Positions 41,360-55,295 of a stretch of DNA of 64,000 bases are shown here, one piece after another. Under the pieces are notes generated by a model that saw only the letters and a program-made list of their open reading frames with translations, did not search any database and was not told where the DNA came from. Position 1 is the first letter of the stretch, and the number at the start of each line of letters is the position of its first letter. A program made the position numbers and the translations under genes. Origin of the DNA: Delphinus delphis (lineage: Eukaryota > Chordata > Mammalia > Artiodactyla > Delphinidae); the NCBI RefSeq assembly GCF_949987515.2, contig NC_082688.1:81224731-81288730 (forward strand). The letters run 5' to 3'.

Positions 41360-42966
41360 AAAATCTTATCATATAGACAGATCAATGAAACAGAATAGAG
41401 AGCCCAGAAATAGACCTACATAAATATAGTCATTGACAAAGGACCAAGGACAACACAATGAAGCAAAGACAGTCTTTCAACAAATGGTGCTGGTACAACT
41501 GGACATCCACATGGCAAAATAATGAACCTAGACACAGATCTTACACCCTTCATAAAAACTAACTCAAAGTGGATCACAGATATGAATGTAAAATGCAAAG
41601 TTATCATACTTCTAGAAGATAAGCCTAGGAGAAAACCTAGATGGCCTCAGATAGGGCGATGCCATATTAGATACACCAGCAAAGGCATGATCCATGAAAG
41701 ACATAATTGATAACCTAGTCTTTATTAAAATTAAAAACTGCTCTGCAAAAGACAATGTCAAGAGAATGAGAGGATAAGCCATAGACCGGGAGAAAATATT
41801 TGCAAAAGACACATCTGATAAAGGACTGTCATCCAAAATATAAAAAGAACTCTTAAAACTTAACAGTAAGAAAAACAACCTGATTACAAAGTTGGTCAAA
41901 GACCTTAACTGACACCTCACCAAAGAAGATATACAGATGGCAAGTAAGCATAAAAAGGATACTCTATAAAAATTAATTTAAAAAGCAACTATACTCCAAT
42001 AAAAATTAATGAAAAAATAGAGTCTACATCATATGTCATCAGGGAAATATAAATTAAAACAACAACAAACTATCACTACACACCTATTACAATGGCGAAA
42101 ATCCAGATCACTGACAACACTAAATGCTACTGAGGATGTGGAGCAACAGGAACTCTCATTCATTGCTACTGGGCATGCAAAATAGTACAGCCACTTTGAA
42201 GACAGTTTGGCAAATTTTAATAAAACTAAGCATTCTTTTACCATATGATCCAGAAATTGTGTTCCTTGGTATTTGCCCAAAGGAGATGAAAACTTATGTC
42301 CACACAGATGTTTATAGCAGATTTATTCATAATTGCCAAAACTTGGAAGTGACCAAGATGTCCCTTAGTAGATGAATGGATTTTAATAAACTGTGGCACA
42401 TCCAGACAATGGAATATTATTCAGCATCTAGACAATGGAGTATTTTTCAGCACTAGAAAGAAATATGCTATCAAGCCATGAAAAGGCGTGGAGGAACTTT
42501 AAATGCATATTACTAAGAAAAAGAAGCCAATCTGAAAAGACTACATACTTTATGATTCCAACTACATGACATTCTGGAAAAGGAAACACTTGGAGACAGT
42601 AAAAATATCATTGGTTGCCGGTGGTTGGAGGGGAGGGATGAACAGGCGGAGCACAGAGGAGTTTTAAGGCAGTGAAATACTTCGCATGATACTATAATGA
42701 TGGCTACATATCAGTGTACGTTTGTCCAAATCCACAGAACATACAACAGCAAGAGTGAACCCTAACGTAAAGTAAGGAATTGGGGTGATAATGATGTGAA
42801 AATGTAGGTTCATCAATTTGAACAAAGGTACCACTCTGGTGGGAGCTGTTGATATGGGGAGGCCGTGCATGTATGGGAGCAGGGGGTGTATAGGAAATCT
42901 GTGTACCTTCCTCTTAATTTTGCTGTGAACTTAAAACTGCTCTAAAAAAATAAAGTCTTTTTAAAA
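41360..42966 (+). mobile_element. Old L1, ORF2 end and 3' UTR
   Basis: agatcaatgaaacagaatag, aatggtgctggtacaactgg, ccatatgatccagaaattgt and ggttggaggggagggatgaa follow L1 ORF2 and 3' UTR order in sense. It ends tgctctaaaaaaataaagtc. A short A/T-rich piece at about 41965-42015 (actatactccaataaaaatt) looks like the 3' end of another L1 inserted within it. No intact frame. Confidence 0.88.
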
Positions 42967-43929
42967 TCTGATAGTTTATTTCTCTTTGGGAATAAGGATA
43001 ATGAGTATATTCCTATTCAGGTGACACCAACTGATCTTTTTAGCTGCCCTGAACAAACCATACTGTCATTTAGTCAGTTGAGGGGGAAAGGCTTAGCCTA
43101 TTTCCCCCTTACAAGTTAAGAGAAAATGAATGATTTCAAAGTGTACTCTTATTACATAGTACACATACTTTCAGAATAAACCTCAACTAACTGGAAAATA
43201 AATTCCAACAGCCAAAATCCAGCTGTGCTGCTAGAACAGGGCAGCATCAGTTCTCTTTTGGAGGTTCAAGTCTTGCTCTCCAGACAGGATGTACCTCAGC
43301 CCACTAACAGCCTCACACTGGCCGCCTGTTTCTCACAACAGGTTTTGCTCTTCATTAACTCAGTTACAGAATGGTGATCTGGCTCTCCCTTCTAGAAAAA
43401 ACAAACAATGGTTTATTCAACCTGGTCCCACTACCCCACAGACTGGGAAACACAACCAATCCAGTGGCCTGGGCTTTTCTCAGCTGTTTTGCTGCTGCTG
43501 AGTCAGAGGATGATCTAGTTCAGGTAACCAACCACTGCTGCCTACTCCAGGACCCCCAGCCCGAATACATCTCCTGCGGGTAAAATTCCTCCTGGATTCC
43601 CGTCACCCTGAAAAAATATTTTACTTGCCTAAGTACTTATTTGGGAAACATTTCCCAAAAGGTTTTAAAATGGAAACTTCCTGGAAGGTGAGCACGTTAA
43701 CTAGATTTATGCAAAGTCTAGAAACATTTCAAATTGCAAATTGCTTCCTATTTAAAATCACTGAAATTTAGTTACTGGGAGTTTGCCAATGGAGGGAGGA
43801 AGACAGAGCCAGCAAGAGGTACTGTGCTGAAGGTTTAAGGACGGCACACTCGAAACAGCGGAGGGCTCCTGAAGCCAGGAAGGAGGAGTGCACGGGGTAA
43901 GTGTAACGGCCTGGCTAAATTCACATGCT

Positions 43930-44098
43930 TCCTCAGCACATCCTGGGCCTTGTGAGAAACACTTAACCTCTTGAGCTCCAGTTTCCTCAGTTATAAAGTG
44001 GGCATAGTACTTGAACCTACCATGAAATGTGAGGATTAACCCAACTGGAGCACAGACAACAGTGCAAGGAATGCTGTAGGTAATTGATAAACATTAGC
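43930..44098 (+). repeat. MIR, nearly complete
   Basis: gtgagaaacacttaacctct, tgagctccagtttcctcagt, tataaagtgggcatagtact, gtgaggattaacccaactgg. Confidence 0.8.
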
Positions 44099-45814
44099 CA
44101 TTGTCACGCTTCCTCTCGACTCCTCTACCCCAATGAGTTAGAGAGAAGTAGGTGGTTATCTCCTGTCTGCTTCTATGTTGTGTACTGGAAAAGGGCCGAA
44201 AGGAAGAAAGCCGTGTGGTGTGGAAGCCCCTTGGACTGAAATGTTGTCTTATGGGGCCAGGGCAGCGGAAACTGAAAAGTGAGAGTTGGGTCACGCTCGA
44301 GGTCAGTCTGCAAAGCTTATATAGTCCAGGGGTCAGTAAACCTTTTCTTTAAAGCACCAGATATAAAATACTTACCATCTCTGTTGCAACTACTTAACTC
44401 TGCCATTGTAGCATGAAAGCAGCCATAGACAACAATCAACAAATGAGCTTGGTTGTGCTCCACTAAAACTATTTACACAAACAGGCAGAGGGCCAAATGG
44501 GCCTTACTTTGGGCCCTGAGCACAGGAATGGGGATGGGGCAATGCAGACCTAACCCTTCTGTACCCAGGAACACACAGGCCTTTGCTCTCACCCTGTCCC
44601 TAGGTCCATATCAAATTTTTTCATTTATGGGCATCACATTATCAATGTGCTTATATTGTAGACAGTGGGCAGGTATATGTGGGAATATGTGTCTTTCTTA
44701 CCTTATAATGCACATTCACTCTCCCAATATTCCTATCAATTTACCTTGAGTCAAGTTAAATGTAGGCATTTAATCTAGTAATGTTAGTGCAACTATGTGT
44801 ATTATAGTTATTTTTCACTGAAAATTTTTATTTGGGCAGGAAAGATAGGGGTTGGGGAGAAAATAAAGAGTGCCATATCAGTTTCTATGCTAAATTTTCC
44901 CTTTAGACGACATCTATCACCTTCCCAGGTTTGCCAGGAACAATTCCAATTTAAGCCTGTTGTCCTTTAGCATTTATCCAGAATTTCCCCTTTTCTGTAA
45001 TCAAAAAGTTGCATTAACAGGTAGTAACTGTTATTAAACTGTGTACTAACTATACATTAAAGGTTTTCTTAAGCATTAAAGTTATTAACAGCTGCATTAA
45101 AATAAGCCAGGGTGAGTCAGTGGATGTGCGCTTTTTACCTTCAGCGTTCACCTGAAGGTGAACGTAGCGTTGATACATTTGTGCAGTGAAAAGACTTCTC
45201 ACTAATGTGCTGCTAAATCAGAAGACAATCAGTGATAAACCCATCTCTCCTTTCCTGACTCTCTCTAGACACAATGTAACTAAGACTTTCTTTTCAGGAG
45301 CAGGAAACATACTCACTGATAAAACAAATTAAGCTTGGACAAGAGAAGCTGGAGACAGATAACTCCTACGGGTCTCGATGGTGATGCAGAAAGATGGAGG
45401 GGTCTGACCTGCGGGCCACCTGGAAAACCAGCCAGTTGTGCTGCTACCCGCAGATAGATGCACAGTGCTGCCGGGCAGCCATTTGGCCACATCAGTGGGA
45501 AATTAGGAAATTACAGGCACAGTGTACAGGAAATAGGTACCAAAAACACAAGTTGGAGAGTCCTGCCACAGAGCAACAGAAAGTAACTAGAATGTTTTCG
45601 CTACTGTGATTTAACCATTTTTAGTGTGGTTTAAATGTATAACCAGTTATTTTACTGGATGGTAATGCTTTTACATTTTGCAGTAAATCCTTTTAGCAGC
45701 AATGACTCCACAAGACAGACAAAGATGCATGCTTAATAAAAAGTTCAGTACCAAATTTCCTTTCCTCAAGAATGATGGTGATAACCGTGTAACTTGCTTG
45801 AAATACTTAACTGT

Positions 45815-46118
45815 CACAGCCAAGAGGAGCCTCAGGAGACATGACAACTAAGTATAATGTGGTGTCCTGCTGGAACGATGGAACCAAAAAAAGGATATTA
45901 GGGAAAAACTGAGGAAATCTGAATAAAGTATAGAATTTAATTACTAATAATATATCAATATCATTTCATTCATTTTAACAAATTACTACACCAATGCAAA
46001 ATGTCATAAATGAGGGAAAGTGGGTGCAGGTTATATAGGAACTCTCTGTACCATCTTCACAATTTTTCTGTAAACCTGACAACATTCTTTAAAAATAGGC
46101 TTATTAAAAAAAAGTTTG
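45815..46118 (+). repeat. L1M-type 3' end
   Basis: gccaagaggagcctcaggag, atctgaataaagtatagaat, ggaactctctgtaccatctt and cacaatttttctgtaaacct, ending in ttattaaaaaaaag. This is the terminal part of an old LINE. Confidence 0.6.
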
Positions 46119-48483
46119 TCAGCATTTATCCTCCACTAGAGTGAATTAGAGTGATATCATTAACCACGTGAACCAGAAGACACAAATCTCCTGAAGAAGC
46201 ATCAGCATCTACATCTTTTATATTTATATTCTGTACCAAAATAAAACAAAGTTGAAAAGGCCTACAATTTTGAAGCATCTAAGTATGGGAAAACATTCAA
46301 AAGAGTCATAAATGGAGACAATTTATTTGACAAGTCTTGTCTTATAAAAGCTAAGAAACTTGTCAAAGTATTTGTCAAAGAAAGTACTTTGAAGGGAGGC
46401 AAAAACAGAACTTGGGACAATCAAGCGCTGAACTATTTACAAAAGTCGATATTCATACATGTCCGTACCAAAAAAAAAATTGAGAATATCCTGTTTAGTA
46501 GAATCTGCTCTAAGCTTATCACAGAATTTGCTCTTGAAGTGCTCTTCAGCCCTTGTACACAGAATAATTTTCTTAATTAAAAACATGACCCACAGAGAAA
46601 AGTCAATTGCTGATGTCAACAATTTCAAATTTAATAATCATAAAATGTAACTCCAAAGATTACAAGCAATTTTATGGAGGAAAAAAGCATAATAAGACCA
46701 CATTGGAAAAAATATATATTCTTCAAAAAAGTATCAGAGATAAATGAATAAGCAACAGATTAAAATACTTAAATATTTTCCAAAACTACTCTGCTTTGCA
46801 ATTTTTAAATGTTCACATATTTATTAAAAGATTTTCTTTGCACTAATGTACCTAAAAATTTTTATATATTTTAGAAATAACTTTATTTTTATTTATTAAA
46901 AAGATTTTATATAGAACTGTTTTATAGGACCACATATATAATAAAAGCAATTTTTCAGACAAAATAATATTTCAATAATATTAGATAATTTTAAGTATAT
47001 TAGTTCTCATTTCATTCATAGGAAAATTCTGGTTTGGAGAACCAATTTTACAGCCACTCTACTTTCCTATCTCATTTCCTTCAAACGTCCCATCTTCTAA
47101 ACACTCTTAGGTGCTCACTGTCCTCAAATATTTTGCACAGTGCCCAACACACAATACATAAATTTTCAAAAAAGGAGACAAATATGTTATCTTGGTTGAT
47201 TTCAAATTATACCATTCCTTAACTTTTTTTTTCAATTTTTGAGACTGAAAAGAGTTGGGAAACAGCTTTATTTCTCCCCAGTCAAAGAATATTTTAATCT
47301 TACTCTCTGATAAAACCAAAACTTTCTGTAACTCCTATCTAGAAATCAAACTCTGCACATCAGTCAAGCCTCTCTCAAAAGTTGCCTCTTCCATGAAGCC
47401 TGCTCTGAATGATTCAACCACAAGAAATCCTTCCCATGCCACATTTCATCTGAAGCTCTATGTACTGAGTTTTTTGTGGATGTTTTATCTTCCCAGTTAC
47501 CCTATCAGTCTCCACATCCCTTGCAGCACCCAGAGATCTGACCAGCAACAGATCCTGCATTATGAATGAATGAGGCCGTAGCCTAGGGAAGGCGGACACA
47601 GTGCGGGGTGGAGTGGAGAAGGTGGAGCTTTGTACTGGATCTGAGGCAGGCTAAGGACTCGGCCTCACGGAGGGTAAAGAAGACAGTGGTGAGCAGGGAG
47701 CAGATGAGCCTTGCTGGGCACAGGGTCAGGAAGGAGACAAGCTGGTATATCTGACTGCCAAGCTGAAAAGGGTCAATTCCCTTCACAACACAGTGAGAAA
47801 GGAGAGATTCTAGAAGCACACCAGGTTGCATCTCAAATCTACATGCAAGGGCATACACTCCTCTTCAACCTGCTGGCTGCCTTTTGCCTTGATTTAATTT
47901 TCCCCTTTCTCCTTTCACACTGTTTCCAACAGGGAAGCAGCCAATATTTGCTATATAACATACACTAAGAAAGCTGAAGAGAGTCAAAAATCGTCAACTG
48001 GAGAAAATGTCCCGTGGGGATTTCTAACTAATATTTCTGATACACAGAGACCCCTTCCTTTTCTTCCACTTCAGATTTGTGTATTTGTGGGTTGAGGATG
48101 CTGAAATCAGAACTCCATCCAAGCTAAATGGCTAAAACAATATGGTGAATCCTAAATATATTTCAATAATAAATTAGGATGCATTTTAAACAAAATAATG
48201 TTTAAGTTTATAGATATTATTATATATGTGAGTTCTAAAAACAAATTAAATCACATGATTTTATGAAGATCAACATGGACTTATTAAAATATTGCATTAT
48301 ATAGATAACCCATCACCAGCTTCTACAGAAGATGAGGATTTGCTTGTCTTTCTAAAATCTCCCAAAGACTTCTTACTATATACCACAGAAACATGAGTAC
48401 CAGCAAAGAACTCATTTTCTCTCCTAAAATGAGCATATTCTGGGATATAAGTGAATTCTATCTGTTCACTCAGCAGTAAACTT

Positions 48484-49175
48484 TTTTTAAAATTTAACTT
48501 CTTTATTGGAGTCTAATTGCTTTACAATGTTGTGTTAGTTTCTGCTGTATAACAAAGTGAATCAGCTATACATATACATATATCCCCATATCTCCTCCCT
48601 TTTGTGTCTCCCTCCCGCCCCTCTAGGTGGTCACAAAGCATCGAGCTGATTTCCCTGTGCTATGCAGCTGCTTCCTACTAGCTATCTATTTTACATTTGG
48701 TAGTGTATGTATGCCAACGCTACTCTCTCACTTCATCCCAGCTTACCCTTCCCCCTCCCCATGTCCTCAAGTCCATTCTCTACGTCTGCGTCTTTATTCC
48801 TGTCCTGCCCCTAGGTTCATCAGAACCCTTTTTTTTTAGATTCCATATATATGTGTTAGCATACGGTATTTGTTTTTGTCTTTCTGACTTACTTCAGTCT
48901 GCAGGACAGACTCTAGGTCCATCCACCTCACTACAACTAACTCAATTTCGTTTCTTTCTATGGCTGAGTAATATTCCACTGTATACGTGTGCCACATCTT
49001 CTTTATCCATTCATCTGTTGATGGACATTTAGGTTGCTTCCATGTCCTGGCTATTGTAAACAGTGCTGCAGTGAACATTGTGGTACATGACTCTTTTTGA
49101 ATTATGGTTTTCTCAGGGTATATGCTCAGTAGTGGGATTGCTGGGTCATATGGTAGCTCTATTTTTAGTTTTTTA
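48484..49175 (-). mobile_element. Young L1, 5'-truncated, with target-site duplication
   Basis: 692 bp of L1 3' end reversed: ttctttattggagtctaatt, gtggtcacaaagcatcgagc, taggttcatcagaacccttt, atggctgagtaatattccac. It ends inside ORF2 at gtgggattgctgggtcatat. The flanks carry agtaaactt at 48475-48483 and 49176-49184. Low divergence from the 57660 copy indicates a recent insertion. Confidence 0.93.
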
Positions 49176-50472
49176 AGTAAACTTACTTCTTGAATTCGTA
49201 TTTAATATATATTGAATAACTGCTACTAACTATTGAATGACTGGCATTTAACTCTAAATTATTATTGATATCATGAAAGGATAACTGTTAGGTACATAAG
49301 CTACAGTCACATTGTCTTCAACAGTTAAATCTCGACCTTATGCTTGAGTATACATGATACTGGCAAGGAAATCTGTTGGAGATTGTACACAACCTGCTCT
49401 GGCCTTCTTAAAAGTCTTTCTGAAAGGTTATAAGAGTTAGCCCTGATAATCATGTAGTTAAATGAGAATTTCTTTTCTATGACATCTTTGAACTATCTTA
49501 AAACTATTTTTAAGTTTTAAGTTTATTTTTAACTTAAAACAAACATGTAGTGTTTGTTTAGTTACGGTACAAAAACACCACAGAAAAAATTTTAATCTAC
49601 TTTTAAGAATCATTGACTTTTACCTACCTACCTTGCTACCTAACCATCAAAAACCAATAATGGTTTTCCAGTCTCTCTGTTTATGCAGAGATGGACAAAA
49701 AAAAATCAAAATAACGCAAAATTAGTTGTAGAGATTTTCTTACAAATTTTCTTGAACACACTTCCCCTCTAAAATAAAATGTTGACATCTTTAATTTTGA
49801 CATTTCAACAGTTAAAACCCTTTGAGAGGTTCTTGGTCTCATTCAACGATGCCTAGGGTACATTTTCCACAAGATGGAAGTTTCCTGAGATACACTCCAC
49901 TGCTCATCAACTTTGCACTTCATTGCTTCCCTAGCAACCTGCAGGGAAGTTTAATTACTTTTTCCTTTGATTTTCTGAAGAACCAAAGGGTGATTTTCTG
50001 GAATCTGATTTAAAAAAGAAGGTAGCCAAAAAAAGCTATTAAAATCTGACTTTTCCACATTATACCAGAATCAGCTGCCCTGAAAACTAGTCCACTTCTG
50101 TGCTCCCAGAGCCACAGTCCACTGGAAGAGCAACCAACCTGCAGATTTGCAAACACTATCTCCTGAAGGAATCTGACCTCAACCCCTCTGGAGAGCCAAG
50201 AAAAGAGAAACCGGTCTTTTCTCGAGTCATCATCTTAATTCGCTGGTTCATCAGATAATGAAAAAGCAATTTCAGTCAACTGTGTATTTACATTTATTTC
50301 AGTTTACATTTTTCATCTGAAACCTTTATTTTGCCCTTGTTTCCAGTTCTGCTTCCCTGGGGTATAAGCTGCCCTCTCTCACCTGGTGTGGATAACATCC
50401 CTTCTGGAGTGTACAACTGGCCTAAAAGCTACTAAACAAAATGGAAATAAAAGCTGAATGGTTGCTTTAAGT

Positions 50473-50590
50473 CCTATACTTGCATTAAAACATTTACAGT
50501 TTTTCTGTACTGGTACCCTGGACTGTTGTATGTTTCTATGAAACATCGAATGTGACTTTTTTATTGTGTTAATATCTCATTCAGATTGTT
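50473..50590 (+). repeat. Unassigned 118-bp duplicated element, copy 1
   Basis: Aligns without gaps to 54561-54678, sharing tttacagtttttctgtactg, gtaccctggactgt and tgacttttttattgtg. Family unknown. See the finding. Confidence 0.75.
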
Positions 50591-50904
50591 GTATAGGTGG
50601 TACTAAAGAAGGAGCGGTAATAGGTGATTACAATAATCGGCCTGAGTGGACAAGGAGAACCTCACAAAGCAGCAGTATCTGTTTACCTCCACGTACAGTT
50701 TTTGTAGCATTTCTTTTCAAAGAAAAGAGCATTAAAAATAATTTCAATAAGCAACTATTGGTCTGGGGCCCAAGACCCAGGTGCGAGACTTGCCAGACTC
50801 CTGTGGATTCATCTCAGCATAATAGCATGCCTACTCTTGGCTAGGTGCGTACTTCTCACATGGTATTCATGATAATATAAATCCACGTTTTGTGCTTACT
50901 TTTC

Positions 50905-51010
50905 TTTTTCTTGGAGTCTAATTGCTTTACAATGTTGTGTTAGTTTCTGCTGTACAATGACGTGAATCAGCTATGTGTATACCTATATCCCCTCCCTCTT
51001 GGACCTCTTC
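50905..51010 (-). mobile_element. Young L1 3'-end fragment
   Basis: cttggagtctaattgcttta, caatgttgtgttagtttctg, gtgaatcagctatgtgtata. About 100 bp, 5'-truncated. Confidence 0.85.
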
Positions 51011-51574
51011 TGCATGGGATAATTTCTACAAAGACAATTAGAACTACAGTGTCTACCTTGGGGAACTTCCAAAATGGACGAAAGGGGGCAAGGAGTTAAA
51101 ATATAAATAAAAATGGAAAAGGAATAAAACCGCCAAAAAAAAATTAAGTTCAAAACGACGGCAGCACTCCAGCCCTTTGAAGCTCAGGCATCTGGCCCTG
51201 AGAAGAATACAAAAGCAGACAAAGTCAGGAGAGAACGAACAGCGGCCTGTGAGCCCCCTCCTTGGCACAGGAGTAACATGCATTCAAAGGGGTTCTGAAC
51301 ACAGTTCTAATTCATCTGATCAGTTTGCTTTCTGCGTCTTCAGTAAACGAAGGTACCCAGGAAGGAAGGAAGAACTGACAACAGTAAACCGTCACCTGGC
51401 AGCCTGACAGCAAGAACAGAAAATGCACACAGGAACTCGAAAAGCCAAACTGAACTGCCATCCCCACAAATCCTGGGGATACGCTACACCACAGCCCAGG
51501 ATGAAACTCAGCATCATAATGATGACCCTGAGTTAGCAAGGAAAGCTGAAGTTATTTTGAAAACAGTTATTAAA

Positions 51575-51985
51575 AGCAAGGCACTGTGTGAGTCCATATG
51601 CCTGCCAAAAGATGGACTGCCCATCACGGCACGCTATGTAACAGCCACAAAGCAGAAATGACCCAAATGGCCGTGAAAAGTAAAATGGATAAACTGCGAT
51701 ATCTTCACACAACGAAGAGAGAAAATGACAGATCTACAACTACAGGCTCACAAGCATAATGGTGAGTGCAAGAAGCCAGACCTATGTAGTAAGGAAACAG
51801 ACACCCAAGAAATCATGCCGGGGGGTCAGGGAGGGGCTATGGTGACGGGAAGGGAGCACGGGGCTTCTAGGTGCGTGCTGTTTCTAGATCTGGATGCCAA
51901 ATATGAGAGTGTTCCATCTGTGAAGAGTCAGCAAGCCGTATACCAAGCTCCTTGCACTCTTCTGTAGGTGTATTTGTCTCTGAGG
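51575..51985 (+). mobile_element. Old L1 3' end
   Basis: acccaaatggccgtgaaaag, taaaatggataaactgcgat, acaggctcacaagcataatg, aagccagacctatgtagtaa, then gtttctagatctggatgcca. These follow the L1M ORF2-to-3' UTR order with many mutations. Confidence 0.65.
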
Positions 51986-52224
51986 AACACGTTCACAAAA
52001 TATTGTACAATATATTCGAGGAAGTATATATTTTTTATCTTCATGGGAAATTCAATCACGAACACTTCACAATTTGGATTCCATTTCAGAGGCAACCCAA
52101 GGCAAAATCTGAAGCACGTGATGTTTATCTTTTCTACCTCAGTTCCACATTCTCTTCCTGGGGCTTTTCTACCTTTTGAATAGCAGCTCCCAACCCAACG
52201 TGGCTGCATTCCACACCCTCAATT

Positions 52225-52365
52225 CTCATTTCCTCAGCAGAGTTGAAGACATGCACGAGTCTCCCAGGGATCTTGTTAAAACGCAGATGCTTCAGTAGGT
52301 CTGTGGTGGGGCCTACAGCCTGCGTTGCTGGAAGAGCTCCCAGGTGTGGCCAGTGTTGCTGGTCT
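52225..52365. repeat. MER5-like DNA transposon fragment
   Basis: gtctcccagggatcttgtta, aaacgcagatgcttcagtag, gtctgtggtggggcctacag resemble the MER5 (hAT-Charlie) nonautonomous element. The ends are not clear. Confidence 0.5.
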
Positions 52366-53264
52366 GAGGCCCTGAGCTGCAGAGCCTGAGAAAAGACGTG
52401 ACTTAAAACCAGCTCCTGGGAGCTGAATAATGCCTGTCCTGGGAAACTGAGCATGGAACTCACGGCCTCCTTACGGCTGAGTTTTAGGACCTGTATCTGG
52501 TGGAACATTTTGGGCTTCCCCGTGCCTTTCAATTTGCATCCCTGTTAGCTCTACCAACTCAGGCACAAAAACTAGCAGTTGGGGACAGTAAAGTAAGAAC
52601 CTGTTCCTACTCTGGGGATTTTTGTACAATTTCTCATTAAAACTTCACCTTTGGACTTCTTAGCATAGTGCTTTTCCCACAGCAGTTGCAGAAGGGAGGG
52701 TGGGAGGGAGAGAGGAAGAGGAGGTAAAGGAAGAAAGGAAATGAACAAGCAAGCAGTTAGACTGCCTGGGAAAGTGCAGCAACGTAAAGGGCTGGCGTGA
52801 CTTGCCAGACGGCTGAGGCTGCTTAAATCCGAGATGTCTCTTCTGTGAAGGGCTCAGTGTGGAGTTATGGATATTTTGAGGATGAGTGAGGGTGTAGGGT
52901 GAGAATGGAGGGGTAGACACCAGGGTGAAGAAGCCCTCTTCTCCCAGGGGGCATCTCAGAGCCATGAACACAGGGAGGGTAAGCCTCTTCTTGGCAGATA
53001 GAAAAATATTAATAACGTTAAACCACCCCTGAAATTTGATATGTGGTTTTGAAGTGTTTAGGCATTTGGAAGGGGTACAAGGGGAATATAATATATGTAT
53101 AGGGATTTTTCCAGATTCAAATAAATATTTGAAAAATTTCTGGTGCATATTTTATAAGCTGGAAGCAATAAAAAAATGCTCTCTGATCTCACCGGAACCA
53201 ATTCGCATAGCATAGGGAATCTCAAAAACAGAGTATCTGGAAAACTTTTTTTAGTAGCTGCGAT

Positions 53265-53627
53265 GGTTAATGTCATGTGTCAGCTTGGCTAGGCTGCAGT
53301 GCTCCAATATTTGGTCATACATGTCTGGACGTTGCTGTGAAGGTCTTTTGTACATGAGATTAACATTTCAATCAGTTAGATTTGGAGTAAAGCAGATTAC
53401 CCTCCAGAACGTGGGCAGGCCTCATCCAGGGAGCTGAAGACCTTTAAATGAAGACTGAGCACCCCTAAGGAAGAGGGAATTCTACCAGCCCACTGCCTTG
53501 GGGCTCAAACTGCTATATCAGCATTTCCCTGGGTCTCCGGCCTGCTGGCCCACCCTGCAGATTACAGACTTGCCAGCCTCCACAATCGTGTGAGCCTATT
53601 CCTTAAAATAAATCCACGCCCCCTCAC

Positions 53628-53674
<47 letters not shown>

Positions 53675-53730
53675 CACACACACGCTCACATCTTATTGGC
53701 TCTATTTCTCTAACTAACTCAGTGGCTTAT
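53265..53730 (+). repeat. Interspersed repeat with internal (CA)n
   Basis: atggttaatgtcatgtgtca, gcttggctaggctgcagtg, aaagcagattaccctccaga, ccagcctccacaatcgtgtg and ccttaaaataaatccacgcc, then (CA)n at about 53631-53671 and ttattggctctatttctcta. I recognise a common mammalian repeat but do not assign the family. Confidence 0.6.
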
Positions 53731-54560
53731 ATCACTGTACTTTCCCTGGGGTTAATTGCATAAACAAATGTACCAGCTTCACCATGAGTATATCCTAGCA
53801 CTGCTTAAAACAGATGAATAAGGTTATTCAGCTTACTTGGTTGAATAAATTGAATTCAATAAGAACTGAATTCTTATTCAGTTGCTAAATAAGAACTTTA
53901 ATTTAAAATACTCTTCAACAGAATAGGTTACTTTTTAATGGCCCAAATGCTCACCTACAACATAACGTTATAATTCTCACCAGGGTTCATTAGGATGAAC
54001 CTATCACAGCCTATCCAACAGACCTGTGGACTTTTGTGGACAGATATTTATTAGCCTGAAGACAGCTTATTCACTGTCATCTTTTAGCAGAGAGGCAATG
54101 CACTATCCCTTTTCGACCAATATAAAACCTCCGGACCTGTACACACAGAATCAATCTAACCCTCATTTCTGGCTTTGTGCCTTGCTTTAGCCTCCCATGC
54201 ATTTTCACTCAAGACTAGGACTGCTCAGACACACTGCATGTTCCTATAGCATCAATTAGCTCATCCCTTAGGTCAATAGGTGAATGACGCAGAAGTGGAA
54301 GTTGCATTTCCCAGCATGTGGATGCTCTGAGCCCAAGTAACAGTCACCAAGTGCAAGCCCATTACCACAGCTGAAGGCAGCCGGCTGCAGGTGAACTCAG
54401 TCTGGACACAATGCCCATTCCCTGGGGGCTTCCTCCCAGCACAGACGGTACACATGCATTGTCTTTGTGCATTCTGTCCTTGTTCCTGTAACCCAGCAGC
54501 CACAACCCAGGTACCTCCATCCACCGAGTTACCTTCACCTTACAAAACAAAGTGCAAAAT

Positions 54561-54678
54561 CCTATACTTGCTTTAAAACGTTTACAGTTTTTCTGTACTG
54601 GTACCCTGGACTGTCGTATGTTTCTATTAAGCAACTAATGTGACTTTTTTATTGTGCTAATATCTTATTCAGATTGTT
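54561..54678 (+). repeat. Unassigned 118-bp duplicated element, copy 2
   Basis: Same element as 50473-50590, about 4.1 kb further on, same orientation, roughly 90 percent identical by eye. Confidence 0.75.
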
Positions 54679-55295
54679 ACTGGTTTTCTGAGTATGCTGG
54701 TTGCAAAGCTATACAGATATGGAGAGATCAGCCCCATCCCTACTTTTATTTTCCATATGTCCTTTGTGTGTTTGCAGAACATTAGGTTTGTCTAGAATAC
54801 ATGTGCTGTGTTAGAGTAGAAATGCATGCACTGTAATTCATTCACTGACATCCCCAGGCTAACCATCTCTGCCAGACTGAAGTACATGCTATGCCAACAG
54901 ATCCCCAAGGAGGAAAAGAAAACATATTTGCATCACAAACACAAACACTAGTTTATGGCATGTCCATTAGAAAACATGATATATGAACGTCCTAAAACAT
55001 GGATTTTCTAAGCAAATGTTGGTTGACTCCTCAGGAATTCGTCCACCTCAGCCAGAGCAGACTGTAACTGTTCTACAGGAGCAAGAATTACGAGGTGAGT
55101 GGGTCACACCAGGGGATGCACTGTGCAACCCCCATGCCTAAGGAGATGGGCAACAAGCCAGTGCCGGCTGCCTCAACCTCCCACCGCCCCTCCACCTCTG
55201 GACCAGGCAGCCACAAGAGGCTCACAGCAGGTGAAACCTCCACCGCTGCACCCAGATTTCAGAATGAATAACTCATCTGCACTTGTTTGTTTTCT

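Noticed and set aside
53629..53690. Regularly spaced repeats considered as a CRISPR array
   Set aside because: A simple (CA)n microsatellite with no spacers in a mammalian genome.
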